Assembly: GCA_947498025.1 (NCBI GenBank)
Contig: CANMJR010000030.1
Span: 1 to 34,015 of the forward strand
DNA: 34,015 nt
Direction: 5' to 3'
DNA from: Helicobacteraceae bacterium
Lineage (GTDB): Bacteria > Campylobacterota > Campylobacteria > Campylobacterales > Sulfurimonadaceae
A program made the translations under genes and the position numbers. Positions 16,369 to 25,906 of this stretch are shown here, piece by piece. The stretch's first letter is position 1. Each line of letters begins with the position of its first letter. The notes beneath the pieces were generated by a model. That model was not told the origin of the DNA, made no database searches, and saw only the letters and a program-made list of their open reading frames with translations.

Positions 16369-17841
16369 TTATGCTTTGCCTGATAGCATACCATGTATTG
16401 TCATTGGCTTAAGTGCATAAACTTTTAATAACCACCATATCCATCTCTCTTTTGTTGGATCAAGTGGGAATGATGGAGTTGGCTTTGCACTCCAGTCAAA
16501 TTCAGCTAACATAACTGTACCAATGCTTGTAATAAGTGGACATACGGTGTATCCACCATAAGCAGCCGGCAATGTAGTTTTACCTTCCATCGCAGCTACC
16601 ATATTGTCAACTAAAACTTTGTATTGTTTACGGATAGAACCGCCTGTTTTAGCCATAGGAATTGCAGCAACATCTCCAATAGCCCATACATTTTTGAATT
16701 TAACATGTTGAAGAGTCTCTTTTGTAACAGGAACCCATCCTTTTTCAGAGCCAACCGGTGATTTAGCAACAACATCAGGAGCTTTCATCGGAGGTGTAAC
16801 ATGTATAAAGTCATACTTAACTTCAACTCTCTCATGTGTAGTAATCATTTCAGCTTCGCCGGTATCTGGATCTATCTTTCCTTTTACTTGTGCATGATGA
16901 TCAAATACGGCAACTTTATTTGCAGTATCTACTTCTGTCAGGTTATGAGAATAATTCCATTTGAAACCTCTAGTTTTAAATTGCTCAAGTATTGCATCAT
17001 GGTACTCAGCAACAGGAAACATTTTTCCGCCGTTTGGATAGAAAGTAAGTTCGACTTTATCAGCCACACCAGCTTCTTGAAGTCTTGCATGTGTTAGATA
17101 CATGATTTTTTTAGGAGCGCCGCCACATTTGACCGGTGTATGAGGATCTGTAAAAACAGCTTTTAATTTTTCAGAACCTGTATGAGCTTTAGCTTTTGCA
17201 ACTAATTCTTGAATACCGGCCCATGTGGCTTCTGCACCATCTTGAAAGTAGATAGAGTGAAGACCATCCTTACCAACTTGAGCTTTTGTAGCAGCATTAT
17301 CAGCACCGGATGAAGTGATAACACCGTTTAAGCCTTTGATTCCTGCAAAATTTAGTACGAGTCCCGTAGCAATAACTAGTTGGTCGTACGATATTTCTTC
17401 CTTCCCGTCAACCGTAACTTTGTTGTTGGCAGGATCAAATGCAGTAACGCTTCCCTTGATAAGTTTTACACCCTTTGGAAGATAGTCATCAGTCATATAA
17501 ACGATGTCGCTTTTTTTCCAAATACCTGCAGCAACAAGAGTTTGACCTGGCTGGTAAGAGACAGATTTAGGATCTGGTTCAATAACTGTAATTTCAGCAT
17601 TTGCTAAAGTGTTTTTAAGAAGAGCAGCTGTACTTATACCAGCCAATCCACCACCAACAATAACTATTTTACCTTTAGCATCAGACGCACTAACAGTAGT
17701 TGTCCCAACAGTAGCTCCTGCTAAAATTGATGCAGCCAACGGAGATACACTTAAATATTTTAAAGCCTCACGACGAGACATAATCTCCGGATGCTTGTCA
17801 ACTTCTGCCAGTATTTCTTCTAAAATTTTACTTTTCTTCAT
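16369..17841 (-). CDS. type II sulfide:quinone oxidoreductase-like flavoprotein with Tat-like signal
   Basis: FAD enzyme expected to oxidise sulfide and pass electrons to quinone. From the ATG at 17841 (ribosome binding site AGAGGG) it is 490 residues. A twin-arginine motif SRREALKYL (RR at 23-24) and hydrophobic stretch to about residue 52 suggest export by Tat to the periplasm. The FAD fold has GGGLAG (63-68). Two redox cysteines lie at C239 (KCGGAPKKIMYL) and C434 (GYTVCPL), and the C-terminal KERWIWWLLK...LKP pattern matches the human SQRDL/type II SQR group. The frame is open 14 codons further upstream, but that start has no ribosome binding site. A flavocytochrome c FccB is the main alternative; the type II motifs and lack of a haem-binding partner argue for SQR. 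Confidence 0.8.
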   Translation of the reverse strand: MKKSKILEEILAEVDKHPEIMSRREALKYLSVSPLAASILAGATVGTTTVSASDAKGKIVIVGGGLAGISTAALLKNTLANAEITVIEPDPKSVSYQPGQTLVAAGIWKKSDIVYMTDDYLPKGVKLIKGSVTAFDPANNKVTVDGKEEISYDQLVIATGLVLNFAGIKGLNGVITSSGADNAATKAQVGKDGLHSIYFQDGAEATWAGIQELVAKAKAHTGSEKLKAVFTDPHTPVKCGGAPKKIMYLTHARLQEAGVADKVELTFYPNGGKMFPVAEYHDAILEQFKTRGFKWNYSHNLTEVDTANKVAVFDHHAQVKGKIDPDTGEAEMITTHERVEVKYDFIHVTPPMKAPDVVAKSPVGSEKGWVPVTKETLQHVKFKNVWAIGDVAAIPMAKTGGSIRKQYKVLVDNMVAAMEGKTTLPAAYGGYTVCPLITSIGTVMLAEFDWSAKPTPSFPLDPTKERWIWWLLKVYALKPMTIHGMLSGKA

Positions 17842-17978
17842 GATTTCCCTCTTTTTATTAGATAAAGTTATACCATAGTACAAGTTTAAGCCTTAAGATT
17901 AGTTTTAAAGAATAGATTTTTTTAATAGGTGTATCTAAAGTAAACACATGTTGATTGTAAGTGTGTCTTTGAATGATT

Positions 17979-19568
17979 TTAGTAAATTTTATTGAGAAGA
18001 AGTTGAAGGGATACTCTATTGTTAAATTCATTTTTTATAACCGTGTAGCTGCAGGTAATTTTTTTATTTTCAGGCATTTCAAACACTCTTTTAAATGCTA
18101 TAAGTTCTAATGTTTTTACGGCGTTCGGAAATTGTTTAACTTCAATCTTTGAGTGTGATTTATCACTTCCCATCAATTTTATACTTATAATTTCTGCATC
18201 TTTTAGTAAAAATCTGGGGCGAAGGTTTGCTTCTCCAAAGGGCTCAAACCTCTCAAGTAAATTTAAAAGTTCAAAATCAATATCCTCAGTTGATAATATT
18301 CCGACTATGGAATCTTTTGGCATAAAATGAATAGGGGATAGTTGTGAGGCAGTTTTGTTAATGGCAACTCTAAAAGCGTCAATATTCTTCTCTTCAAGAC
18401 CGACTCCTGCTGCCATCTTATGACCGCCGAACTTTGTCAAATAGGAGCCATTGGCTTTTATAAGTTCATAAATACTTACTTCACCGATACTTCTTGCACT
18501 CCCCTTTGCAATGCCGTTTTCACAACTTAACACTATCGAAGGCTTACCAAAGTGTTCAACCAGCCTTGCTGCAACGATTCCAACCACGCCTTCATGCCAA
18601 TCTTCATGTGCTACAACTATTATATTCTGAGAATCATCAGCACTCTCTATAGCCTCTTTCGTGCACTCGGCTTCTGTCTCTTTTCTTAATTCATTCAATT
18701 TGCTAAGGAGTTCAAATTGCTTATATGCCTCATTTGTCGATGTCGCTGTAAAAAATTTCAGGGCAATGGAAGCATCTTCAAGTCTTCCTGCGGAGTTTAT
18801 TCTAGGCGCTATTGCAAAGGCAATATCCTCTGAAGTGATTACAGATTTATTTAAAAAATCTCTTATAATGATAGAAGAGGGTCTATTTGATGTTGTTAAA
18901 ACTTTTAAACCTTCCTGAACTAGTGTTCGATTTATATCAATGAGAGGCATAACATCCGCAATAATGGCAATAGATAGAATGTCTAAAAATTGTTTCATAT
19001 TTATTGAGAGATTTAACTCTTTTTTTAAGAGTGCTAAAAGTAACCATGCCACTTGTGCACCGCATATCTCTTTGAAGGGGTATTGACATGTAGAAAGTTT
19101 AGGATTAACTATAGAAAAAGCGTCCGGAAGCGTTTCTGATGGAGTGTGGTGGTCTGTTATTATTAATTCAATGTTTCTTTCTTTGCATATTTTTGCAGCT
19201 TCTATGGCAGTGATTCCGTTGTCAACGGTTATTAAGAGGTCGGTATCGACTCTATTTAAAACATTTGGGGAAACTCCGTAGCCGTCATTAAATCTATTTG
19301 GAATTATCGCTTCTAGCGGATAGGGAATCTGTCTAAAAAAATCAATCATAATGGCAGTTGAACTTACCCCGTCAACATCATAATCGCCAATTACTGCTAT
19401 TCTTTTGTTTTCTTTTATGGCAAGTGCAATTTTTTTTGCAGATTTTGTAGCATCACTCAGCAGTACAGGGTCTGGAATTTGAGATAACTTTTTATCTTCT
19501 GTTGGAAATCTTTGTGAGAGCAGCTCAAAAAGAGCTGATTTGTTTAATAATGGTATATCACTTAGCAA
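17979..19568 (-). CDS. recJ: single-stranded-DNA-specific exonuclease RecJ, TTG start
   Basis: 5'-3' single-strand exonuclease of the DHH phosphoesterase superfamily, acting in recombination, mismatch repair and base-excision repair. The 529-residue product has GDYDVDG (residues 61-67), TVDNG (115-119), DHH (139-141) and the DHHA1 motif GGHKMAAGVG near residue 390, all expected for RecJ. It starts at TTG (19566-19568), nine bases after the pyrG stop; no nearby in-frame ATG exists, and upstream sequence is taken up by pyrG. The close spacing suggests a pyrG-recJ operon, with recJ perhaps translated weakly from its rare start. Confidence 0.93.
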   Translation of the reverse strand: MLSDIPLLNKSALFELLSQRFPTEDKKLSQIPDPVLLSDATKSAKKIALAIKENKRIAVIGDYDVDGVSSTAIMIDFFRQIPYPLEAIIPNRFNDGYGVSPNVLNRVDTDLLITVDNGITAIEAAKICKERNIELIITDHHTPSETLPDAFSIVNPKLSTCQYPFKEICGAQVAWLLLALLKKELNLSINMKQFLDILSIAIIADVMPLIDINRTLVQEGLKVLTTSNRPSSIIIRDFLNKSVITSEDIAFAIAPRINSAGRLEDASIALKFFTATSTNEAYKQFELLSKLNELRKETEAECTKEAIESADDSQNIIVVAHEDWHEGVVGIVAARLVEHFGKPSIVLSCENGIAKGSARSIGEVSIYELIKANGSYLTKFGGHKMAAGVGLEEKNIDAFRVAINKTASQLSPIHFMPKDSIVGILSTEDIDFELLNLLERFEPFGEANLRPRFLLKDAEIISIKLMGSDKSHSKIEVKQFPNAVKTLELIAFKRVFEMPENKKITCSYTVIKNEFNNRVSLQLLLNKIY

Positions 19569-19577
19569 ATAGTTTTA

Positions 19578-21197
19578 TTACCAAACACCCAAAGATGCTT
19601 TAACAAATGCTAGTATAGATGGATTTGGGGTTTGAAGTCTTGAAGTAAATTCAGGATGAAACTGAACGCCTAAAAACCAAGGATGATTTTCAATTTCAAC
19701 AGTCTCAATAAGTCCATCCGATTCACCGGTAACAATCATTCCGGCTTTTTCTAGTGCCTCGCGGTAAGTCGGGTTTGCTTCATAACGGTGGCGGTGTCTC
19801 TCTAAAATAGTTTCGGCTCCGCCGTACGCTTTTCTCAAAATTGAGCCCTCTTTTGTATCACATGGATACTCTCCAAGTCTTAGAGTCCCACCCATCGGCG
19901 ATTTGTGCGTGCGGAGTTGTTTGTTGCCGCTTTGGTCTAAAAAGTTGTCTATGAGATAAACCATAGGGTAAGGTGTTTTTTCATCAAATTCTATAGAGTT
20001 CGCACCCTTAAACCCAAGAACATTTCTAGCATACTCTACAAGTGTTAACTGCATTCCAAGGCAGATTCCGAGGTATGGAATTTTGTTTTCACGCGCATAT
20101 TGAATAGCTTGAATTTTACCCTCAACTCCTCGGCTTCCGAATCCGCCGGCAACCAAAACAGAGTCACAATCTTTTAATAGTGCCTCTGCCCCTCTTTCTT
20201 CTACCTCTTCAGAATCCACCCAGTGTATATCTACTCTTGTATCTAAATGTGCACCGCAGTGAATAAGCGATTCGGTTAAAGATTTATACGCCTCTTTAAG
20301 CTGGAGATATTTGCCGACAAATCCTACAACAACTCTGTTTTTAGGCTGAACTATTTTTTTAACCAATGAATCCCATTCTTCCATGTCTGGATTTAATTCA
20401 CCTAAATTTAACTCTTTTGAGAGAGGTTTTAAAATATTTTGTCTTAAAAAAGAGATTGGCACATCATAAATAGTTGCTGCATCAAGTGCTTCTATAACGC
20501 TGTCTTGTGAAACATCACAACTCATCGCAAGTTTCTTCTTGAAAGTTTTAGGCATTGGATTTTCGCTTCTGGCAATAATCATCTGAGGAGTAATTCCGAT
20601 ACGGCGAAGCTCTTGAACAGAGTGTTGCGTCGGCTTAGATTTTAATTCACCCGCTGCTTTGATGTAGGGGATAAGTGTTACATGTATAAAAAATGTTCCC
20701 TCAACCTCATCATCATGTTTCATCTGGCGGATAGCTTCCATAAAAGGGAGCCCCTCGATGTCACCGACTGTTCCGCCAAGCTCTACAATTAGGATCTCAT
20801 GCCCTTCGCCAGCCTCTTTGATTCGCTTTACGATTTCGCCGACAATGTGAGGAATAACCTGAATTGTTTGCCCAAGATAGCCGCCTGCTCTCTCTCGTTC
20901 AATAACACTTAAATAAACCTGCCCCGTTGTGAAGTTGCTCGATTTTAAATAAGAGGTGTCCAAAAACCTTTCATAGTTTCCTATATCTAAATCAGTCTCT
21001 GCGCCATCCTTTGTAACAAAAACTTCACCATGTTCAAGCGGACTCATAGTCCCAGGGTCAACATTTATATAGGGGTCTATCTTTAACATGCCCACTTTTT
21101 TACCGGCGTGTTTGAGCAGTGTGCCAACACTCGCAGCCGTAATCCCTTTTCCAAGAGAACTTAAAACTCCGCCTGTAACAAAAATGTATTTAGTCAT
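19578..21197 (-). CDS. pyrG: CTP synthase
   Basis: Makes CTP from UTP, ATP and glutamine. The 539-residue product has the N-terminal synthase domain beginning [18 protein letters not shown] (ATP-binding loop) with [11 protein letters not shown] near residue 41, and a C-terminal class I glutamine amidotransferase domain with the nucleophile C379 in [10 protein letters not shown] and the oxyanion-hole GGFGSRG (351-357). Length and motif order are normal. It is the first gene of a minus-strand pair with recJ. Confidence 0.97.
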   Translation of the reverse strand: MTKYIFVTGGVLSSLGKGITAASVGTLLKHAGKKVGMLKIDPYINVDPGTMSPLEHGEVFVTKDGAETDLDIGNYERFLDTSYLKSSNFTTGQVYLSVIERERAGGYLGQTIQVIPHIVGEIVKRIKEAGEGHEILIVELGGTVGDIEGLPFMEAIRQMKHDDEVEGTFFIHVTLIPYIKAAGELKSKPTQHSVQELRRIGITPQMIIARSENPMPKTFKKKLAMSCDVSQDSVIEALDAATIYDVPISFLRQNILKPLSKELNLGELNPDMEEWDSLVKKIVQPKNRVVVGFVGKYLQLKEAYKSLTESLIHCGAHLDTRVDIHWVDSEEVEERGAEALLKDCDSVLVAGGFGSRGVEGKIQAIQYARENKIPYLGICLGMQLTLVEYARNVLGFKGANSIEFDEKTPYPMVYLIDNFLDQSGNKQLRTHKSPMGGTLRLGEYPCDTKEGSILRKAYGGAETILERHRHRYEANPTYREALEKAGMIVTGESDGLIETVEIENHPWFLGVQFHPEFTSRLQTPNPSILAFVKASLGVW

Positions 21198-21233
21198 GCA
21201 AAAACTCCGTAATATAGTTAAATAATAGACGCG

Positions 21234-21239
21234 ATTATA
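21234..21239 (-). promoter_or_regulatory. candidate -10 element of the pyrG-recJ unit
   Basis: On the minus strand TATAAT lies 36 bases before the pyrG ATG, an appropriate distance. A -35 match at 16-18 bp is poor. The remaining sequence up to 21397 holds no convincing gene; the short open frame on the minus strand there has a composition expected from AT-rich non-coding DNA. Confidence 0.4.
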
Positions 21240-21397
21240 ATAGAAAATTACTTTTGAAAAGTTAAATAATGAAATTAGTTAGATGATTTTCAGTCTGTAT
21301 TTTAAGCCTCAAGCGTTTTACTTTAGAATTTGGGTTAGTTGTATATAACTCAACTTTCGCACTTAAATCCAAGCAATTCTTGAGTTGAATCTGCAAG

Positions 21398-21426
21398 TTG
21401 TTCGATAAAATGATTAATCTTATGCT
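21398..21426 (+). promoter_or_regulatory. candidate sigma-70 promoter of the type I secretion operon
   Basis: TTGTTC (21398-21403) and TATGCT (21421-21426) are separated by exactly 17 bases and match the -35 and -10 consensus at three and four positions. Transcription would begin near 21433, just before an AGGA ribosome binding site at 21448-21451. This places the mRNA start before the signal-peptide-coding region of the TolC-like gene. Confidence 0.35.
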
Positions 21427-21458
21427 AATATTGTAGAAAAATGCTTTAGGAAATTGAG

Positions 21459-22874
21459 ATAAAAAAACTATTTTTATTATTAATAATTGTTCATAATTTA
21501 ATTTATGCAAAGTCAATTTCTCTAAATGAAGCAGTTAGTATTGCTTTAAAAAATAATCCGAATTTAATAGTTTCATCATATATACCAAAATTATATAATA
21601 CTGATATATTAAAAGCAGGTAGTATGTTTGACGCAAAATTTAGCTCTAGTTATTTGCATACTGATTCTAAAGCTGCTATTGAACTTCAATCTAAAAAAGA
21701 CGCATTTAATCTCTCTCTTTCAAAACAGACTGTTCTTGGTTCTACTATAGGATTAAATTATTCACAAAATATTAATGATAATAATCCACCTCTAACTATA
21801 ATGTCATCAAGTGCCAAATTTGAAGCATCAACAGGTGTCTCTTTTTCACAAAATTTACTTAAAGATTTTGGTACAAAGGTAAACACTACAAAAATATTTG
21901 TTGCTTCTAAAATATATGATGGTATGAAATATAATTTTTTACAAGATGTACTAAATACGATATATAATGTTCAAGTTGCCTATTGGAATTTTTATGAGGC
22001 ACAGAAAAATTATGAATTAGAAACCTATGGTCTCACACTTCTTGAAGAGTTATTGAAGCAAAAAGAGAAAATGGTAGAACTAGGAGGATTTCCAAAAGCT
22101 TTAATACAAGAAATCGTTGCTTCAAGAGCCGATGTGTTAACTAGGATGGCAATTACAGAAAAAAATTTAAAAATAAATGAAATAAATTTCGAGTCTGTAT
22201 TGGGATCTTTAGACGATAAGTTTGAAGCAAGTGATTTACCATTTGAATATTCTATAAATAATTCAGAAGATGAAAGTGCCATACTTGAGAAACATCCTGA
22301 AATTTTGGCTAATAAAACTCAGGCAGACGCTTCAAGAAGGTTGTTGTCTTATTATGACAATCAACTATTACCCTCCCTGAATGTAGGTATAGATTATTCA
22401 TTGAATAATCCTAGTCCTGAGAAATCCAGTTTAAACCCATATACGAAAGATCATGATTCTTTTAGTACCGGACTCAAATTTTCAATGCCCATCGACAATT
22501 CATCTGCTATTGCAGATTTAGCAAGAACAAGACTTAGCTTAATGTCTGCAACAGCCAAAGAGGACAAAATTAAATATGATATAAAGATTAAAGTTAAAAA
22601 AGCCTTGTTAGAAATTGATACAATCAAGAATATAGTCAATTTTGCTAGAAATAGCGTGGAAGCTCAAGAAAAAATAATGCTAAATGAAGATAAAAAACTT
22701 GAGTTAGGCTTAACTACTATGAAAAATTATCTTGATAATATGAACTCACTTATAATTCGTAAAAAGCAGCTTCTCTCTTTTGAGTGTGACATGATGCGTT
22801 CTTTTGCAAGTTACTTTGAAGCCATAGGCCGTTCTCCTGAATTTTTAAATATCAATTTAAGTGAATACGAATGA
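21459..22874 (+). CDS. TolC-family outer-membrane efflux protein, apparent ATA start
   Basis: Outer-membrane channel of a type I secretion system. The in-frame region before the ATG at 21624 is open back to a stop at 21447-21449 and encodes a perfect signal peptide (KKLFLLLIIVHNLIYAKS) followed by SLNEAVSIALKNNPNL, the conserved TolC N-terminal helix. Starting at 21624 would remove both. The only possible start codons are ATA (21459) or ATT (21453); AGGA at 21448-21451 lies seven bases before the ATA. The full product is 471 residues, normal for the family, with two internally similar coiled-coil halves. Its stop overlaps the ABC exporter's start (ATGA), so the two are coupled. The ATA call is inference; a sequencing error or mutated ATG is the main alternative. 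Confidence 0.75.
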   Translation: MKKLFLLLIIVHNLIYAKSISLNEAVSIALKNNPNLIVSSYIPKLYNTDILKAGSMFDAKFSSSYLHTDSKAAIELQSKKDAFNLSLSKQTVLGSTIGLNYSQNINDNNPPLTIMSSSAKFEASTGVSFSQNLLKDFGTKVNTTKIFVASKIYDGMKYNFLQDVLNTIYNVQVAYWNFYEAQKNYELETYGLTLLEELLKQKEKMVELGGFPKALIQEIVASRADVLTRMAITEKNLKINEINFESVLGSLDDKFEASDLPFEYSINNSEDESAILEKHPEILANKTQADASRRLLSYYDNQLLPSLNVGIDYSLNNPSPEKSSLNPYTKDHDSFSTGLKFSMPIDNSSAIADLARTRLSLMSATAKEDKIKYDIKIKVKKALLEIDTIKNIVNFARNSVEAQEKIMLNEDKKLELGLTTMKNYLDNMNSLIIRKKQLLSFECDMMRSFASYFEAIGRSPEFLNINLSEYE

Positions 22875-25800
22875 AAGTGCCAGAATTACTAAAGTTACTA
22901 AAAAATAGTTTAATATTTGGATTTTTGGATGATGATTCAATTGAAGCATTAGGAGAAAAATTCATTTTACAGTTTTTTTCACATGGCGAATGTATTGTAG
23001 AATCTAATAGTGTTGATAATGATTTTTTTATTATCTTTAGCGGTACAGCAAAAGTAATTGTTCAAGAAAATGCAAAGATGAAAAATATTGCTACACTAAA
23101 AAGAGGTGATTTTTTTGGTGAGCACTCTATTTTAAATACTGAAAGTTTAACAGACCATCCTTCTGTTTTTGCTATAGGAGATCTTGTTGTAGCAAAGTTA
23201 AAAAGAGATGATTTTCTGGATTTAATGAATGATAGAAAAGAGTTCGCTAATTTTGTAGAGACTTTTTCTGCAAACCAAGCTTTACAATCATTCTTAAAAA
23301 ACTTTGGCTCTTTTGGCGCTTTAAGTTCAAAAGAGAGCGCAAAATGGCTGTCAGAACTTAAATATGAAAATATAAAAAATGATGGTGACATTGTTTTTTA
23401 TGAGGGCGACATAGGTGATAAATTTTATATTGTAGCTTCCGGTGGTATAGAAATAATTAAAAACATTAATGGTAATGATGTCCATTTAGTGACTCTTGGA
23501 GAGGGTAAATTCTTTGGGGAGATGGCACTTATGTCTGATGAGCCACGAGCTGCGACTGCAAAATGCGTTAATAAAACACAGCTTATTTCTATAGATAAAG
23601 ATAAATTTACGAACTTGGTAAATTCAAATCCTGCCATTGCAAATAAAATTAAAAATATCATTGACATGTATAGAGCTTCAGGTGTGCCAAAAGATGCTTT
23701 TCTTCAGTCAAAAGTAGTAATAAACAATAAGCTTACAGGTGATTTTTATCAGGATGATCAATTAGGTTCTAAATTTACTTTAGAAAAAGCAGCTACTTTT
23801 TTAGAATCAATGAAATCATGTACATCATTTTTATCTGATTTATTAAATATAAAAATAGATAAAATAAAACTTTCTGAAAATATATCTAAATATACTTTTG
23901 ATACATTGGAAGATTTGTTTGTTGATCTTTCTTCTGCAAAAGCTATATCTAAAAAATTAAAATATAAAGATTTAAAAAAATTAAAAACTCCGTACATCAC
24001 CAAATTAAAGAACTCCATAGTTGTAGTGTACTCAAAAGATAAAAAATCATTTAAAATAGCTGATCCTCTTAATGGATTTATAACACTTAATGAAAAAGAG
24101 TTCAAAAATGCATATGATGGCGATGTGATTTTTGTTAATGGAACTTCAAAAGAAGCTGATGGTATCCAGAAAATAACACTGCATTCATTCTTAAAAATAT
24201 TGCGTCCATATAAAAAAATACTTTTAGAGATATTTGGAACAAGTATATTTATTTCATTACTTGCCCTCTTGCCTCCAATCTTTATTAGCATTTTGATTGA
24301 TGATGTGTTGGTTCAAAGAAATGAAAATATGTTGATTGTGCTAATAGTTGCTCTTATCGTAGTTGCTGTTTTTACAGGTGTTTTAAATGCTCTTAGAAGT
24401 TATTTGCAATTTTTCATATCTGGCAAATTACAAGTAGAACTTCTGGGTAAATTTTTCAGTCACTTAGTTACATTGCCAGTTAGTTTTTTTATGAAAAAAC
24501 CAGTATCTGATATTATAGGTGAATTTGAATCTGGCAGTGCGGTTGAAAAACATATGTCTAAAATAATTTCAACAATACTTATAGACGGATCAACGGCAAT
24601 GGCATTTTTAATAGCCCTTTTTCTTTCAAATTCAAAATTATTTTTGGTATTTATTGGATTTGTATCTATCATCGGCGGTGCAATTTTTGCTTTCACCTAT
24701 TATGTTAGACAATATTTGCCAAAAACACTCTCAGAAGATTCCGATACAGATCGGCATACAACTGAGTCTATAAATAATATTGCAACAATAAAAGTTTTTT
24801 GTGCAGAAAATTTAACTAAAAAAAGATGGGAAACTATGTTTATTAACAATCTCCAAAATGTCAATAAATATATTATTCTTGGCTCCATCTCCAACTCTGC
24901 AGTAATAGCGATGAGAACTTTGACAACTGCCGTAATATTGGCATATGCGTCAATACTTGCTTTATCAAATGAAATAAGCATAGGTCAAGCTCTTGCATTC
25001 AATATGATAAGCATGCTTGCACTTGTTCCTTTGGGAAATATTGTACAGATATACCATGATATATCATCAGCGGATTATTATGCATCTGGACTTAATAAAA
25101 TTTACGGGGTAGAATCTGAAGGTGGAACAGATGACAAAAACAAACCTGATTTAAATTTAACAAGAACAGATGTTGAATTTAGAAACATCACATTTGCTTA
25201 CGAAAATAGCAAAACACCGATACTGAATAATTTTTCACTAAATGTAAATCATGGAGAATATGTTGCTATTATCGGTAAAATAGGAAGCGGTAAGTCAACA
25301 GTAATTAATATGCTGACAAGAGTTGCAAATCCTAATAGCGGTCATATACTTTTGGGCGGAACTGATATATCACAAGTGAATTTAACTTCTTTAAGATCGA
25401 ATGTAGGTGTTATTTTTCAAGAATTAAATCTATTTGCAGGAACAGTTAAAAATAATATCAGTTTTGGTATGCCTAATGCATCAATAGCAGAAATTGTAGA
25501 AGCAGCCACACTTGCCGGCGCACATGATTTCATCATTAATTTGCCTGGTGGCTATGATACCGTTATTGGTGAAAAAGGGATGGGACTCTCTGGCGGTCAA
25601 AAAAGACTTATTGCAATTTCAAGAGCTCTCGTATCAAATCCACCACTTATAATCATGGATGAACCTACAAACGATTTGGATATTGAAACAGAGCAAATTT
25701 TTAAAGATAATTTAAAGACAATAGGTTTTGGCAGAACAATGTTTATAATCACACACAGAGCATCGCTTATTAGAGATGCGGATAAAATCGTTGTGCTTGA

Positions 25801-25897
25801 TAATGGTGAAGTTGTAGAAGTTGGCACTCATTCAAAACTGATTGCTGACAAGGGATACTATTTTTATCTTTGTGCCAAACAGATAGCACTTTCATAA
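22871..25897 (+). CDS. type I secretion ABC exporter with two cyclic-nucleotide-binding domains and C39-like domain
   Basis: Inner-membrane exporter of 1008 residues. Domains in order: cNMP-binding 1 (about 15-135, core GDFFGEHSIL at 79-88), cNMP-binding 2 (about 150-265, core FFGEMALMSDEPRAATA at 214-230 with the phosphate-binding arginine R226), a degenerate peptidase C39-like domain (about 335-425, DPLNG but the expected catalytic histidine replaced near S382), six predicted membrane spans (450-740), and an ATPase with Walker A GKIGSGKST (802-810), signature LSGGQ (906-910), Walker B LIIMDEP (926-932) and H962. The C39-like domain probably binds cargo without cutting it. cNMP-binding exporters are known, mostly annotated as bacteriocin/lantibiotic exporters. 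Upstream start overlaps the tolC-like stop; the HlyD-like gene follows after nine bases. Ligand and cargo are unknown. Confidence 0.88.
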   Translation: MKVPELLKLLKNSLIFGFLDDDSIEALGEKFILQFFSHGECIVESNSVDNDFFIIFSGTAKVIVQENAKMKNIATLKRGDFFGEHSILNTESLTDHPSVFAIGDLVVAKLKRDDFLDLMNDRKEFANFVETFSANQALQSFLKNFGSFGALSSKESAKWLSELKYENIKNDGDIVFYEGDIGDKFYIVASGGIEIIKNINGNDVHLVTLGEGKFFGEMALMSDEPRAATAKCVNKTQLISIDKDKFTNLVNSNPAIANKIKNIIDMYRASGVPKDAFLQSKVVINNKLTGDFYQDDQLGSKFTLEKAATFLESMKSCTSFLSDLLNIKIDKIKLSENISKYTFDTLEDLFVDLSSAKAISKKLKYKDLKKLKTPYITKLKNSIVVVYSKDKKSFKIADPLNGFITLNEKEFKNAYDGDVIFVNGTSKEADGIQKITLHSFLKILRPYKKILLEIFGTSIFISLLALLPPIFISILIDDVLVQRNENMLIVLIVALIVVAVFTGVLNALRSYLQFFISGKLQVELLGKFFSHLVTLPVSFFMKKPVSDIIGEFESGSAVEKHMSKIISTILIDGSTAMAFLIALFLSNSKLFLVFIGFVSIIGGAIFAFTYYVRQYLPKTLSEDSDTDRHTTESINNIATIKVFCAENLTKKRWETMFINNLQNVNKYIILGSISNSAVIAMRTLTTAVILAYASILALSNEISIGQALAFNMISMLALVPLGNIVQIYHDISSADYYASGLNKIYGVESEGGTDDKNKPDLNLTRTDVEFRNITFAYENSKTPILNNFSLNVNHGEYVAIIGKIGSGKSTVINMLTRVANPNSGHILLGGTDISQVNLTSLRSNVGVIFQELNLFAGTVKNNISFGMPNASIAEIVEAATLAGAHDFIINLPGGYDTVIGEKGMGLSGGQKRLIAISRALVSNPPLIIMDEPTNDLDIETEQIFKDNLKTIGFGRTMFIITHRASLIRDADKIVVLDNGEVVEVGTHSKLIADKGYYFYLCAKQIALS

Positions 25898-25906
25898 GGA
25901 ATATAA

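Noticed and set aside
20513-20530. Another parS-like GTGAAACA in pyrG
   Set aside because: Only the right half-site matches; the left half of the palindrome is absent.
21262-21516. 84-codon minus-strand open frame upstream of the TolC-like gene
   Set aside because: It overlaps the promoter, ribosome binding site and signal-peptide codons of the plus-strand gene, and its product is a run of AT-derived residues with no domain.
23758-24291. 177-codon open frame antisense to the exporter
   Set aside because: Its length comes from the AT-rich opposing frame of a clear ABC exporter gene. Its product shows no domain.
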